This document shows positions 1 to 8,329 of a DNA stretch of 64,000 nucleotides, piece by piece. The translations under genes and the position numbers were made by a program. Numbering within the stretch: position 1 is the first letter of the stretch; every line of letters starts with the position of its first letter. Origin of the DNA: Cribrihabitans marinus (GTDB taxonomy: Bacteria > Pseudomonadota > Alphaproteobacteria > Rhodobacterales > Rhodobacteraceae); NCBI RefSeq assembly GCF_900109035.1, contig NZ_FNYD01000002.1, positions 62,001 to 126,000 of the forward strand, written 5' to 3'. The notes under the pieces were generated by a model that did not search any database, had not been told where the DNA came from, and was given only the letters and a program-made list of their open reading frames with translations.

Positions 1-414
1 GCCATAGGCGTTGCCGTGTTTCAGCGCATCGCCGGACCGGTCGACGCCCGGCCCCTTGCCATACCACATGGAAAACACGCCCTCGACCTCGCAGCCGGGG
101 TTCAGCGACGCCTGCTGCGCGCCCAGAACGGCAGTGGCGCCCAGATCCTCGTTCACGGCGGGCATGAAGGTGATGCGGTCCTCTTTCAGCCGCTCGCGCG
201 CGCGCCACAGCTCCAGGTCCAGCGCGCCCAGCGGCGAGCCGCGATAACCCGAGACGAACCCGGCCGTGTTCAGCCCCGCCGCCCTGTCGCGCCGCGCCTG
301 GTCCATCATGATCCGCGCCAGGGCCTGGGTGCCGGTCAGGAACACCCGACCCTCGGTCAGGGCATAGCGGTCTTCGAGCTGGTAGGTGCGCAGGCTGGGA
401 ACGTGCTGGGTCAT
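1..414 (-). CDS. Indolepyruvate ferredoxin oxidoreductase, N-terminal part (partial)
   Basis: The first 138 codons of a large protein that runs off the left edge. The N-terminal segment carries GYRGSPLGALD near residue 60 and a GKGPGVDRSGDA stretch near residue 123. Both are typical of the thiamine-diphosphate domain of the fused indolepyruvate:ferredoxin oxidoreductase of proteobacteria, a protein of roughly 1,100 residues. The enzyme oxidatively decarboxylates arylpyruvates from aromatic amino acid transamination in the cytoplasm. The ATG at 412-414 is preceded by an AGGAG ribosome binding site. It is divergent from an Lrp/AsnC regulator, a common arrangement that suggests amino-acid-responsive control. 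Only the first segment is visible, so the fusion itself is inferred. Confidence 0.85.
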   Translation of the reverse strand, partial: MTQHVPSLRTYQLEDRYALTEGRVFLTGTQALARIMMDQARRDRAAGLNTAGFVSGYRGSPLGALDLELWRARERLKEDRITFMPAVNEDLGATAVLGAQQASLNPGCEVEGVFSMWYGKGPGVDRSGDALKHGNAYG

Positions 415-552
415 CCGCGTCTCCTGTTGAATTCGGCCGAGGCGGAAGGATACCGCCGGCGGGGCGAAAGATCATGCCAGTTCCGACTTCATTTCGGCCC
501 TTCATCGAATAAACTGACCACAGAGCGCCGAATCAACGAAACGGATTTTCGC
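415..552. promoter_or_regulatory. Divergent promoter region, ior gene / Lrp-type regulator
   Basis: A 138-nt gap between two divergent starts must hold both promoters and probably the binding sites of the adjacent Lrp/AsnC protein. AT-richer patches lie around 500-515 and 537-550. No convincing -35/-10 pair or perfect palindrome was found by eye. Confidence 0.4.
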
Positions 553-1011
553 TTGGACCTGGATGATCGTGACCGCCGCATCGTGACCCTGCTGCAAAAG
601 GACAGCCGGATCTCGAATGCCGACCTGGCCGTCGCCGTGGGCATGTCGGCCTCGGCCCTGTGGCGCCGGGTGCGGGCGCTGGAGGAGGGCGGCGTGATCG
701 AGCGCTACGGCGCGGTGGTCGATCCCGCGGCGATGGGGCTGGGTTTCGAGGCCATCGTGCATGTCCATCTGACGCGGCATGATCCGGACAAGATCGTCGA
801 ATTCATCAGCGCGGTCGAGGCGAGCGCGGCGGTGCAGGAATGCTATGCCACAACGGGGCAAGCGGATTATCACCTGCGGGTCCTAACCCGCGACCTGGCG
901 GCCTATAACGACTTTCTCGAACGGTTCCTGTTCCGCCTGTCGGCGGTGGACAGCGCGCAGACCAACGTGGTGCTGCGCACGGTCAAGCGGAACGGGCCAG
1001 TAACCGGCTAG
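553..1011 (+). CDS. Lrp/AsnC family transcriptional regulator
   Basis: About 152 residues, the usual Lrp/AsnC size. Residues 1-60 form the winged helix-turn-helix (DLDDRDRRIVTLLQKD, then SNADLAVAVGMSASALWRRV). The rest is the ligand-sensing RAM domain (CYATTGQADYHLRVL). The frame is open far upstream, but homology to the family begins at a TTG codon at 553, giving the usual MxLDxxDRxI start. No in-frame ATG or GTG lies close by. It is divergent from the indolepyruvate oxidoreductase gene, whose expression it probably controls in response to an amino acid or its keto acid. The family is clear; the ligand and the TTG start are inferred. Confidence 0.85.
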   Translation: MDLDDRDRRIVTLLQKDSRISNADLAVAVGMSASALWRRVRALEEGGVIERYGAVVDPAAMGLGFEAIVHVHLTRHDPDKIVEFISAVEASAAVQECYATTGQADYHLRVLTRDLAAYNDFLERFLFRLSAVDSAQTNVVLRTVKRNGPVTG

Positions 1012-1017
1012 CGGGTT

Positions 1018-1407
1018 TCAGGAGGCGTAGACGACCCAGGCCCAGGTCATGACGATATAGGTCAGCTGGTGCAGGCACTGGTCCAGCCCGGCGGCGCGCC
1101 AGAACGCGGCCTGGTCCGGGCGCAGTTCGTTGCGGTCGGAATAATGCGCCTTGAAATAGTCGATGTGGAAATGCACCACCCATTCCAGCGCGACCGTGAT
1201 CAGGATGAAGACCGGCGGCGATCCGATCAGCAAAAAGGCGATGACGGATCCGAGGGAATGCACCGCGGCGTGCTGGGCGCGACCCAGATGCGCGTATTCG
1301 CCGCGTCCCGACAGCATCTTCGGCGTCTGCAGGAAATAGTCGGCAAACATGTGCTTTGCCTGGAACAACACCAGCAGCATCAGGACATCGCCGATCAATT
1401 GAGGCAC
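1018..1407 (-). CDS. DUF3307-type small membrane protein
   Basis: A protein of 129 residues with hydrophobic segments near residues 3-20, 55-80 and 110-128. Its conserved-looking N-terminal stretch (LFQAKHMFADYFLQTPKM) matches my recollection of the DUF3307 family, whose function is unknown. The start is a GTG at 1405-1407 preceded by a strong GGGAGGATACGC ribosome binding site, giving VPQLIGDVLMLLVL. The stop lies 6 nt from the stop of the convergent Lrp-type gene. Several aromatic and His residues in the second half suggest a membrane-interface role, but no function can be assigned. Confidence 0.7.
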   Translation of the reverse strand: MPQLIGDVLMLLVLFQAKHMFADYFLQTPKMLSGRGEYAHLGRAQHAAVHSLGSVIAFLLIGSPPVFILITVALEWVVHFHIDYFKAHYSDRNELRPDQAAFWRAAGLDQCLHQLTYIVMTWAWVVYAS

Positions 1408-1611
1408 GCGTATCCTCCCGAGAAACAGGCCACGGGTCAGCTTAGGCACAGGATGTGGCGAGTGCAAATGAACTGGTTCACACAAGCGCCCGGATCGGCG
1501 GGGCAATTCCGATTGCGCCTGTGCTGCCGGGCGGTTTAGGCTGGGCGCCGTATTGCCTGCAGCCGTTGCCCCTGGGGCAGCCGGGATCGGCCAGGGTCGG
1601 AGATTGGTCCA

Positions 1612-4600
1612 ATAGAACGCACTCTGTTCCGGTTCATCTGGAAATACTCCAAGCGCGACCAGTTGATCCTGCTGGCAGTCACGTCGTGCCTGTTTCCGCT
1701 GCTTTACCTGACGCTCGAGTTGCCCAAGCGGATCATCAACGACGCGATCGGCGCGGCCAGTTCCACCATCGAAGTCTTCGGAATGGCCTTCGATCAGGTC
1801 ACCTATCTGGGCATCCTGTGCGGCGCCTTTTTGCTGGCGGTTCTGGCGCATGGTCTGCTCAAGATGCGCATCAACACGATGAAGGGCGTGTTGAGCGAAC
1901 GGATGCTGCGCCGATTCCGCTACCAGCTGATTGGCCGTGTCCTGCGCTTTCCCCAGCCCTATTTCGAGCGTGTCAGCCAGGGCGAACTGGTGTCGATGAT
2001 CACCGCCGAGAGCGAGCCGATGGGCGGGTTGATGGGCGATGCGATCAGCCAACCGGTGCTGCAGGCCGGGCAGATGCTCACGATCCTGGCCTTCCTGTTC
2101 CTGCAAAGCGTGTGGTTCGGGCTGGCGGCGGTGGCCCTGATCCCGTTGCAGGCCTGGCTGATCCCCAAGCTGCAACGCCAGATCAACCTGCTGAACAAGA
2201 AGCGCATCCAGGAGGTGCGCGTGCTGGCCGCGCAGATCGGCGAGAGCGCGGCGGGCGCCTCGACCCTGCGCGGCAATGGTGGCTGGCGCTACCGGATGGC
2301 GCTGGTGACCAGCCAGCTGGGCCGCCTGTTCGGGATCCGGTTCCAGATCTACCAGAAGAAATTCTTCATGAAGTTCCTCAACAACTTCATCTCGCAGCTG
2401 ACGCCCTTCCTGTTCTATTCGGTCGGCGGCTACCTGGTGCTGCAGGGTTCGGTCTCGCTGGGGGCGCTGGTCGCGGCGCTGGCCGCCTACAAGGACCTGA
2501 GCTCACCGTGGAAGGAGCTGCTGACCTATTACAACCAGACCCAGGACATGTCGCTGCGCTGGGAGGTCATCCTCGACCGGTTCGCCCCAGCGGGCATCGT
2601 CGACGAGAAACTGCTGAGCGGAACCCCCAAGGAACGCCCCCGCCTGGCCGGTGACATCGTGCTCGACAACGTCACTGTGCGCGACGCGGATGGCAACAAC
2701 ATCCTCGATGATCTGAGCGCGACGCTGCCCGGCGGCGGCAGCATCGGAATCGCCGCCCCCAGCGAAGAGGACCGCCAGGCCATCGCGGCCCTGCTGACCC
2801 GCGAGGTGCTGCCCTCCAGCGGCAAGGTGTCGATCGATGGCCATGACCTGGCCAGCCTGCACCAGGCGGCAGTGGCTTCGCGGATCGGGCATGCCACGTC
2901 GCGCCCGGTGCTGTTTCAGGGCAGTTTCGGCGACAACGTCATGATGCCGCTGCGCTATGAGCCGCGGGGCGATCCGGGCGATGTCGACGCTCATGCCGAG
3001 GCACAGCGCGCCGGCAACAGCGCCGATCCCATCGACGCCGACTGGTTGGATCCGGGGTTGTCGGATTTCGCCAGCGCCGACGAGCTGCGGGACTGGTGGC
3101 TCAAGCTGGTCGAGGCGATGGGGTCCTGCGCAGCCCTGTTCAAGCGCGGGCTGGAGCAGCGGCTGGACCCCGAGGCGCATCCCGAGCTGGCCGCCAAGCT
3201 GGTCGAACTGCGGCCCAAGGTGCACGAGGCGGTGACGCGGGTGGGGCTGGACGGGCAGGCCTATTTCTTCGACGCCGACAGTTACAACCCGGCGCTGCCG
3301 GTGGCTGAGAACCTGCTGTTTGCCATGCCGCGGGCGCCCTTCACGCAAGAGGTGCTGGCCGCCCAGACCGAGTTCCTGGCGCAATTGCGACAGCTGGGCC
3401 TGGACAAAACCCTTGTGCGGCTGACCGAAGACGTGATCGAGATGCTGCGCCGGATCTTCGGGCTGGACGGCACCGACCATCCGCTGTTCCACAAGCTGGG
3501 GCTGGAGCGCGAAAGCTATGAGACGGCCGTGTCGCTGGTCGAGCGGACCCGCAAGGATGGCGCGGCATTGAGCGATGACGAGCTGGCCAGCCTGCTTGTG
3601 GTACCCTTCCGGATCTCCGCCGAACAGATCGGGCCGGCCTTCTCGGACGAATTGATGGACCGGATACTCGAGTTGCGGCACAGCCATGCCTCGGCGCTGC
3701 TGGGGTGCCTGGACGAGGTGTTCTCGCCGCTGGATCCCGAGAAGTTCACGCCGGGCCTGTCGGTTCTGGAGAATGCGCTGTTCGGCAAGATCAGCGCCAC
3801 CGGCGGCGCGCGTGCGGACGAGCTGCGCCGGGTCGTGGCCGAGGTTCTGGCCGAGAACGGCGCGCGCCCGCGGGTGATCGAGCTGATTTATGACATCCCG
3901 GTTGCGCTGGGCGGGCAGAACCTGCCGGCGATCTTTGCCGAGCCGCTGGCCTTTACCCGCGCGACCATCAAGAAGCCCGACATCCTGATTCTGGACAAGG
4001 CACTGGCCAGCTTCGGTATGGAGACGCAGGTGTCGCTGTTCAAGAACCTGCGCAAGCTGCTGCCCGAGACGACCATGATCTATCTCGATGACACGTTCCG
4101 CACGCCCGACGTCTTCGACCGGTTCATCGAGATCCGCCAGGGCCGGATCGTCAGCGACAAGATGCCCGAGACCGAGGAGACCGACGGCGCGGCCTCGGCC
4201 GACCTGGCGCGCAAGCTGCGCGCGTTGGAGCAGACGCCGCTATTCTCTGGGCTGGACCGCCGGCAATTGCGGCTGCTGGCCTTCGGGGCGCGCTGGTTCG
4301 AGGCCGAGGCCGGCGAGACGGTCTTTCTCAAGGACGACGAGCCGACCGACGGCGCCTATATGATGATCGAAGGCGAGGCCGGGCTCTATCTGCCGCATGA
4401 GGGGGCCGAAGACGAGTTGATTGCCATGGTCGGACCCGGCCGGCTGGTGGGCGAATTGGGGCTGATCCGCAAGGAGCCGCGCGCGTTGAGCATGGTTGCG
4501 GAAAGTGACATCACCTGCCTGCGTATCGGCGAGGAGGAGTTCCTGGCCGTGGTCGAGAACGACGCTGCGACCGCGTTCAAGCTGTTGCAGGTCGTGGCGG

Positions 4601-4617
4601 GCTATGTTTCGAGCTAG
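1612..4617 (+). CDS. ABC-exporter-like protein with degenerate nucleotide-binding domain and C-terminal cNMP-binding domain
   Basis: About 1,001 residues if translation starts at 1612. Residues ~15-310 are a six-helix ABC exporter membrane domain. A nucleotide-binding fold starts near residue 345, but its Walker A position (about 379) reads GIAAPSEEDRQA, without the GK(S/T). Walker B near 790 is DILILDKA, with Lys in place of the catalytic Glu, and the switch-His region near 823 reads IYLDDTF. An insert of about 300 residues separates Walker A from the signature-like LGGQNL. Residues ~865-1001 are a cyclic-nucleotide-binding domain (phosphate-cassette-like GELGLIRKEPRAL). The start is uncertain: the protein-like sequence ERTLFRFIWKYSKRDQL begins before the first TTG at 1663. 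The only candidates are an ATA at 1612, 9 nt behind a GGAG, or a CTG at 1624. ATP-driven transport seems unlikely; a sensor or scaffold role is inferred. Confidence 0.8.
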   Translation: MERTLFRFIWKYSKRDQLILLAVTSCLFPLLYLTLELPKRIINDAIGAASSTIEVFGMAFDQVTYLGILCGAFLLAVLAHGLLKMRINTMKGVLSERMLRRFRYQLIGRVLRFPQPYFERVSQGELVSMITAESEPMGGLMGDAISQPVLQAGQMLTILAFLFLQSVWFGLAAVALIPLQAWLIPKLQRQINLLNKKRIQEVRVLAAQIGESAAGASTLRGNGGWRYRMALVTSQLGRLFGIRFQIYQKKFFMKFLNNFISQLTPFLFYSVGGYLVLQGSVSLGALVAALAAYKDLSSPWKELLTYYNQTQDMSLRWEVILDRFAPAGIVDEKLLSGTPKERPRLAGDIVLDNVTVRDADGNNILDDLSATLPGGGSIGIAAPSEEDRQAIAALLTREVLPSSGKVSIDGHDLASLHQAAVASRIGHATSRPVLFQGSFGDNVMMPLRYEPRGDPGDVDAHAEAQRAGNSADPIDADWLDPGLSDFASADELRDWWLKLVEAMGSCAALFKRGLEQRLDPEAHPELAAKLVELRPKVHEAVTRVGLDGQAYFFDADSYNPALPVAENLLFAMPRAPFTQEVLAAQTEFLAQLRQLGLDKTLVRLTEDVIEMLRRIFGLDGTDHPLFHKLGLERESYETAVSLVERTRKDGAALSDDELASLLVVPFRISAEQIGPAFSDELMDRILELRHSHASALLGCLDEVFSPLDPEKFTPGLSVLENALFGKISATGGARADELRRVVAEVLAENGARPRVIELIYDIPVALGGQNLPAIFAEPLAFTRATIKKPDILILDKALASFGMETQVSLFKNLRKLLPETTMIYLDDTFRTPDVFDRFIEIRQGRIVSDKMPETEETDGAASADLARKLRALEQTPLFSGLDRRQLRLLAFGARWFEAEAGETVFLKDDEPTDGAYMMIEGEAGLYLPHEGAEDELIAMVGPGRLVGELGLIRKEPRALSMVAESDITCLRIGEEEFLAVVENDAATAFKLLQVVAGYVSS

Positions 4618-4657
4618 GCGGTCGGGATCGGCCGCGCTTTGACGGAAAGGACATGAG

Positions 4658-5503
4658 ATGAAGCTGCTGCGCTATCGGGATGGCGGACGGATCCGCCCGG
4701 GTCTGCTGGACGGTGACGGGCAGGTCCGCGACCTGTCGGATCACGTCGATGATCTGGACGGTGCGGCGCTGTCGCCGCAATCGCTCGGGCGCCTGGCCGC
4801 GCTGGATCCCGACACCCTGCCCAAGGTGGACGGAGCCCCGGATCTGGCGCCCTGCATCGGCGGCGTCGGCAAGTATGTGTGCATCGGCCTCAATTACAGC
4901 GACCACGCCGCGGAGCTGGGCATGGAGCATCCGGAACATCCGGTGGTCTTCCTGAAGGCCACATCCGCGATCTCCGGTCCCAATGACGATATCGTGCAGC
5001 CACGCGGCGCCTCGACCACCGATTGGGAGGTCGAGCTGGGGATTGTGATCGGAACCGCCGCGAAATACGTGAGCGAAGACGAAGCGATGTCGCATGTGGC
5101 GGGGTTCTGCGTGCTCAACGATGTCTCCGAGCGGGATTTCCAGATGCGGCTGGGCGGTCAGTGGACCAAGGGCAAATCCTGCGACAGTTTCGGCCCGATG
5201 GGCCCCTGGCTGGTGACCCGGGACGAGGTGGCCGACCCGCATGCGCTGGAACTGACCTGCGAGGTGAATGGCGACCGGATGCAGCATGGCAACTCGGCGA
5301 ACATGATCTTTTCGCTGCCCCGGATCGTCTCGCATCTGAGCCAGCTGATGACGCTGCATCCCGGCGACGTGATCGCCACCGGCACGCCGGCCGGTGTCGG
5401 CGGCGGGCGCAAGCCGCCGGTGTTTCTGAAACCCGGCGACGTGCTGCGCACGGCCATCTCCGGCCTTGGTGAAATGGTGCAGACAGTGCGCAGCGACGGC
5501 TGA
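4658..5503 (+). CDS. Fumarylacetoacetate hydrolase (FAH) family protein
   Basis: 281 residues, the usual length for the FAH group that includes 2,4-diketo-3-deoxy-L-fuconate hydrolase and 2-hydroxyhepta-2,4-diene-dioate isomerase. The catalytic C-terminal domain begins near residue 70 (GKYVCIGLNYSDHAAE). It carries the metal-binding Glu pair in DWEVELGIVIG and the substrate loop NDVSERDFQ. The C-terminal GDVIATGTPAGVG is also diagnostic. It likely cleaves or isomerises a beta-diketo acid in the cytoplasm. It stands alone on the plus strand, 40 nt after the ABC-like gene. The enolase-superfamily dehydratase and alcohol dehydrogenase beyond the convergent ArsR gene would fit one sugar-acid route. 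The exact substrate is unknown. Confidence 0.85.
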   Translation: MKLLRYRDGGRIRPGLLDGDGQVRDLSDHVDDLDGAALSPQSLGRLAALDPDTLPKVDGAPDLAPCIGGVGKYVCIGLNYSDHAAELGMEHPEHPVVFLKATSAISGPNDDIVQPRGASTTDWEVELGIVIGTAAKYVSEDEAMSHVAGFCVLNDVSERDFQMRLGGQWTKGKSCDSFGPMGPWLVTRDEVADPHALELTCEVNGDRMQHGNSANMIFSLPRIVSHLSQLMTLHPGDVIATGTPAGVGGGRKPPVFLKPGDVLRTAISGLGEMVQTVRSDG

Positions 5504-5514
5504 GGCCGGTCGCT

Positions 5515-5847
5515 TCAGCCCTTTTCGCAGAACAGCGAATAGAGCAGGCCGATCACCTGTTCGGTGCGTCCGTCCGACAGTGAGTAGTAGATCGTCTTGC
5601 CGTCGCGCCGCGTACTGACCAGCCCTTCTTCGCGCAGGCGCGCCAGCATCTGGCTGACCGCGGCCTGGCGGGTGCCCAACAAGCCCTCGAGCTCGCTGAC
5701 CGATTTCTCGCCGGCGCAGAGGTGGCACAGGATCATCAGCCGGCCCTCATGGGCCAGCGTCTTGAGATAGCCGGCGGCGTCGCGGGCGTTCTCGGCCATG
5801 TCGTCGGGCGCATCGGCCGACAGGGCCGGTTTGGGCTGTACGGTCAC
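5515..5847 (-). CDS. ArsR-family repressor of the SqrR/BigR persulfide-sensor type
   Basis: 110 residues from a GTG at 5845-5847; an alternative ATG at 5797-5799 would remove 16. The core is a winged helix-turn-helix (KTLAHEGRLMILCHL, SVSELEGLLGTRQAAVSQ, GLVSTRRDGKTIYYSL). With the GTG start, cysteines fall at 41 and 107, exactly the pair that forms a polysulfide bridge in Rhodobacter capsulatus SqrR. The C-terminal LYSLFCEKG also matches BigR/SqrR. No metal-binding Cys cluster of classical ArsR (CxCxxC) is seen. It lies 58 nt downstream of the enolase-family gene on the same strand, but its regulon may be elsewhere. The thiol-sensing role is inferred. Confidence 0.8.
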   Translation of the reverse strand: MTVQPKPALSADAPDDMAENARDAAGYLKTLAHEGRLMILCHLCAGEKSVSELEGLLGTRQAAVSQMLARLREEGLVSTRRDGKTIYYSLSDGRTEQVIGLLYSLFCEKG

Positions 5848-5905
5848 TGGTTCGCGGTCCTGGACATTCGGGTGGCGGCATATTGCCTCAAGCGCGCGCC
5901 CGATG

Positions 5906-7138
5906 TCACCCCTCCTTGGGGGGCGCCCCGCCGGCGAACACGTTGCCGTCGACATAGTCGCACGGCGCATCCTGCATCTGCAGATGCAGCCCGTCGCCGG
6001 TATAAGGGTGGGCGCGGGCCAGGTCCTCGTCGATCTCGATGCCCAGGCCCGCCGTCCGGGGCGGGGTGATGAACCCGTCCTCGACCCGGATCGATCCCTT
6101 GATCAGCGCGTTGTGGAACGGCGTCTCGATGGTCTCGGCCATGAGGATGTTGGGGATTGACGCGGCCAGTTGGATATTCGCGGCCCATTCCACCGGTCCG
6201 GCATAGAGATGCGGGGCCATCTGCGCGTTGTGCGCCTCAGCCAGGGCGGCCACTTTCTTCATCTCCCAGATCCCGCCGGCGCGGCCCAGTGCCGGTTGCA
6301 GGATCGTCGCCGCGCCGCTGCGCAGGATCTCGGCGAACTCCGCCTTGGTGGTGAGCCGTTCCCCGGTGGCCACCGGGATCGTGGTGGCGCGCGCCACCCG
6401 GGCCATCTCTGGAATGTTGTCCGGCGGCACGGGTTCCTCGAACCACAGCGGGTCGAACGGCTCGATTGCCCGCGCAAGCCGGATCGCGCCGCCGGTCGAG
6501 AACTGCCCGTGCGTTCCGAACAGCAGGTCGGCCCGGTCACCAACGGCGTTGCGGATCGCGCGGCAGAATTCGACCGACATCGAAATGTCGCTCATGGCCG
6601 GCATATGGCCACCGCGCATCGTGTAGGGGCCGGCGGGGTCGAACTTGACCGCCGTATAGCCGCGCGCAACGCAATCAGCGGCGGATTCGGCGGCCATATC
6701 GGGCGAGATCCAGAACTCCGGCAGGCCGTGGTGGGGCAGGGGATAGATATAGGTATAGGCGCGGATGCGTTCGTTCATCCGGCCGCCGATCAGCGCGTGA
6801 ACCGGGCGGTCGCGGTCCTTGCCCAGGATGTCCCAGCAGGCGATTTCCAGCCCCGAGAACGCGCCCATCACCGTCAGGTCCGGGCGCTGGGTGAAGCCGC
6901 TGGAATAGGCGCGGCGGAACATCAGCTCGATGTCCTCGGGGTTTTTTCCCTCCATATGCCGGGTGAACACGTCGGCGATCACGTGGCGCATCGCCTCGGG
7001 GCCGACCGAGGCGGCATAGCATTCGCCCCAGCCGGTGAGGCCGGTATCGGTGCCCAGCTTGACCAGGATCCAGTAGCGCCCGCCCCAGCCCGGAGCCGGC
7101 GGTTCGGTCACGATGATGTCGAGATCGGTGAGTTTCAT
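5906..7138 (-). CDS. Mandelate racemase/muconate lactonizing enzyme family protein (enolase superfamily)
   Basis: 410 residues. The N-terminal capping domain (1-130) is followed by the TIM barrel. Metal and acid-base residues appear in order: VKFDPAGPY (Lys on strand 2), LLFGTHGQFS, WFEEPVPPDN, VATGERLTT and the C-terminal APHLYAGPVEW. This pattern is closest to the sugar-acid dehydratase subgroup such as galactonate dehydratases, rather than muconate cycloisomerase. The likely reaction is dehydration of an acid sugar to a 2-keto-3-deoxy acid. The start ATG overlaps the stop of the upstream alcohol dehydrogenase by 4 nt, so the two are co-transcribed. The substrate is not predictable from motifs alone. 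Confidence 0.85.
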   Translation of the reverse strand: MKLTDLDIIVTEPPAPGWGGRYWILVKLGTDTGLTGWGECYAASVGPEAMRHVIADVFTRHMEGKNPEDIELMFRRAYSSGFTQRPDLTVMGAFSGLEIACWDILGKDRDRPVHALIGGRMNERIRAYTYIYPLPHHGLPEFWISPDMAAESAADCVARGYTAVKFDPAGPYTMRGGHMPAMSDISMSVEFCRAIRNAVGDRADLLFGTHGQFSTGGAIRLARAIEPFDPLWFEEPVPPDNIPEMARVARATTIPVATGERLTTKAEFAEILRSGAATILQPALGRAGGIWEMKKVAALAEAHNAQMAPHLYAGPVEWAANIQLAASIPNILMAETIETPFHNALIKGSIRVEDGFITPPRTAGLGIEIDEDLARAHPYTGDGLHLQMQDAPCDYVDGNVFAGGAPPKEG

Positions 7139-8241
7139 GCGTCCGCTCCGGCCCGGTCGAACACGATCACGTTGCGCTTGGCGCTGCCGGTCCGGGTGTC
7201 GGCGATCGCCTCGTTGATCCGCTCCAGCGGCCAGCGGGCCGAGATCAACTCGTCCAGCTTCAACCGGCCCTGCTGGTAGAGGTCGATCATCCAGGGGATG
7301 TCGCGCTGGATCACCACGTCGCCCATCTTGGAGCCGACCATGCCCTGCCCCAGCGCGGCCAGGATCACCGGCTCATAGCGCGCCTCGGCCCCGGTATGCG
7401 GCATCCCGATCATCACCGCCGTGCCGCCCGGCGCCAGGTAGCGCGGCGCCTGTTCATAGGCCGGGATCGCGCCGACGGTGATCAGCACCGCGTCGGCGCC
7501 GCGCCCGCCCAGCGCCTTCCACGCGGCCTTCCACGGGGCGTCCAGGGTTGCCAGCACGCCATGCGTGGCGCCGAAGTCGCGGGCGATGGCCAGCTTGTCC
7601 TCGGTCATGTCCACCGCGACGATGCGGCGGGCGCCCGCGATGCGCGCGCCTTGAATGGCGTTGAGGCCGACCCCGCCCGCGCCGATCACCACCACGTCCT
7701 GACCGGGGCGCAGGCCGGCGGCGTTGACCGCCGCGCCGACGCCGGTGATCACGCCGCAGGACAGCAGGCAGGCGGCGGCGCGCGACATCTCGTCCGGGAT
7801 CTTCACGATCTGGCGCTCATGCACGACGACGCGCTCGGCAAAGGCTCCGCAGGCCATCGCCTGCTCCAGCTTGCCGCCATCCGAAGTCGTCAGCGGCCCG
7901 GCAGTGTTGTCGCGCGGCGTCTCGCAGATCACCGGTCGTCCGCCGGCGCAGCTGGAGCAGTTGCCGCAGGCGCGGATCAGCGTGACCACAACCGCGTCGC
8001 CGGGCGCGACCCCCTGGACGCCGGGCCCGGTGGCAGTAATGACCCCCGCCGCCTCGTGCCCGTAGACGGCCGGCAGGAACCCGCCCCACGCGCCTTCGGC
8101 ATAGGAAATGTCGGAATGGCAGATCGCGCAGGCATCCAGCGTCACCTCGACCTCGCCCAGCCCCGGCGCGGCCAGTTCGACCTTTTCGATCTCCAGCGGT
8201 GCGCCGAACTCGCGGCACACGGCGGCCCTGATTGTCGTCAT
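7135..8241 (-). CDS. Zinc-dependent medium-chain alcohol dehydrogenase
   Basis: 368 residues. Catalytic zinc ligands are visible in ACAICHSDI (Cys) and YGHEAAG (His-Glu). The structural zinc loop is shortened or altered (CGNCSSCAGGRPVICE gives four Cys). The NAD(P) Rossmann motif is VVVIGAGGVGLNAIQGA near residue 190. It resembles the class III/S-(hydroxymethyl)thiol-type dehydrogenases but is best called a general Zn alcohol dehydrogenase. A GGAGG ribosome binding site precedes the ATG. It is the first gene of a minus-strand pair with the enolase-superfamily dehydratase (4-nt overlap), which suggests oxidation of a sugar or polyol to the acid that the partner dehydrates. Confidence 0.88.
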   Translation of the reverse strand: MTTIRAAVCREFGAPLEIEKVELAAPGLGEVEVTLDACAICHSDISYAEGAWGGFLPAVYGHEAAGVITATGPGVQGVAPGDAVVVTLIRACGNCSSCAGGRPVICETPRDNTAGPLTTSDGGKLEQAMACGAFAERVVVHERQIVKIPDEMSRAAACLLSCGVITGVGAAVNAAGLRPGQDVVVIGAGGVGLNAIQGARIAGARRIVAVDMTEDKLAIARDFGATHGVLATLDAPWKAAWKALGGRGADAVLITVGAIPAYEQAPRYLAPGGTAVMIGMPHTGAEARYEPVILAALGQGMVGSKMGDVVIQRDIPWMIDLYQQGRLKLDELISARWPLERINEAIADTRTGSAKRNVIVFDRAGADA

Positions 8242-8329
8242 GCGTCCTCCCGTTTCGTTCCGGTCACGGTGGACCGGCGGGTTTCGGGCCGCAAGGCAAA
8301 AACCGTCATCCCGGTGTCGCGGCCGGGTC

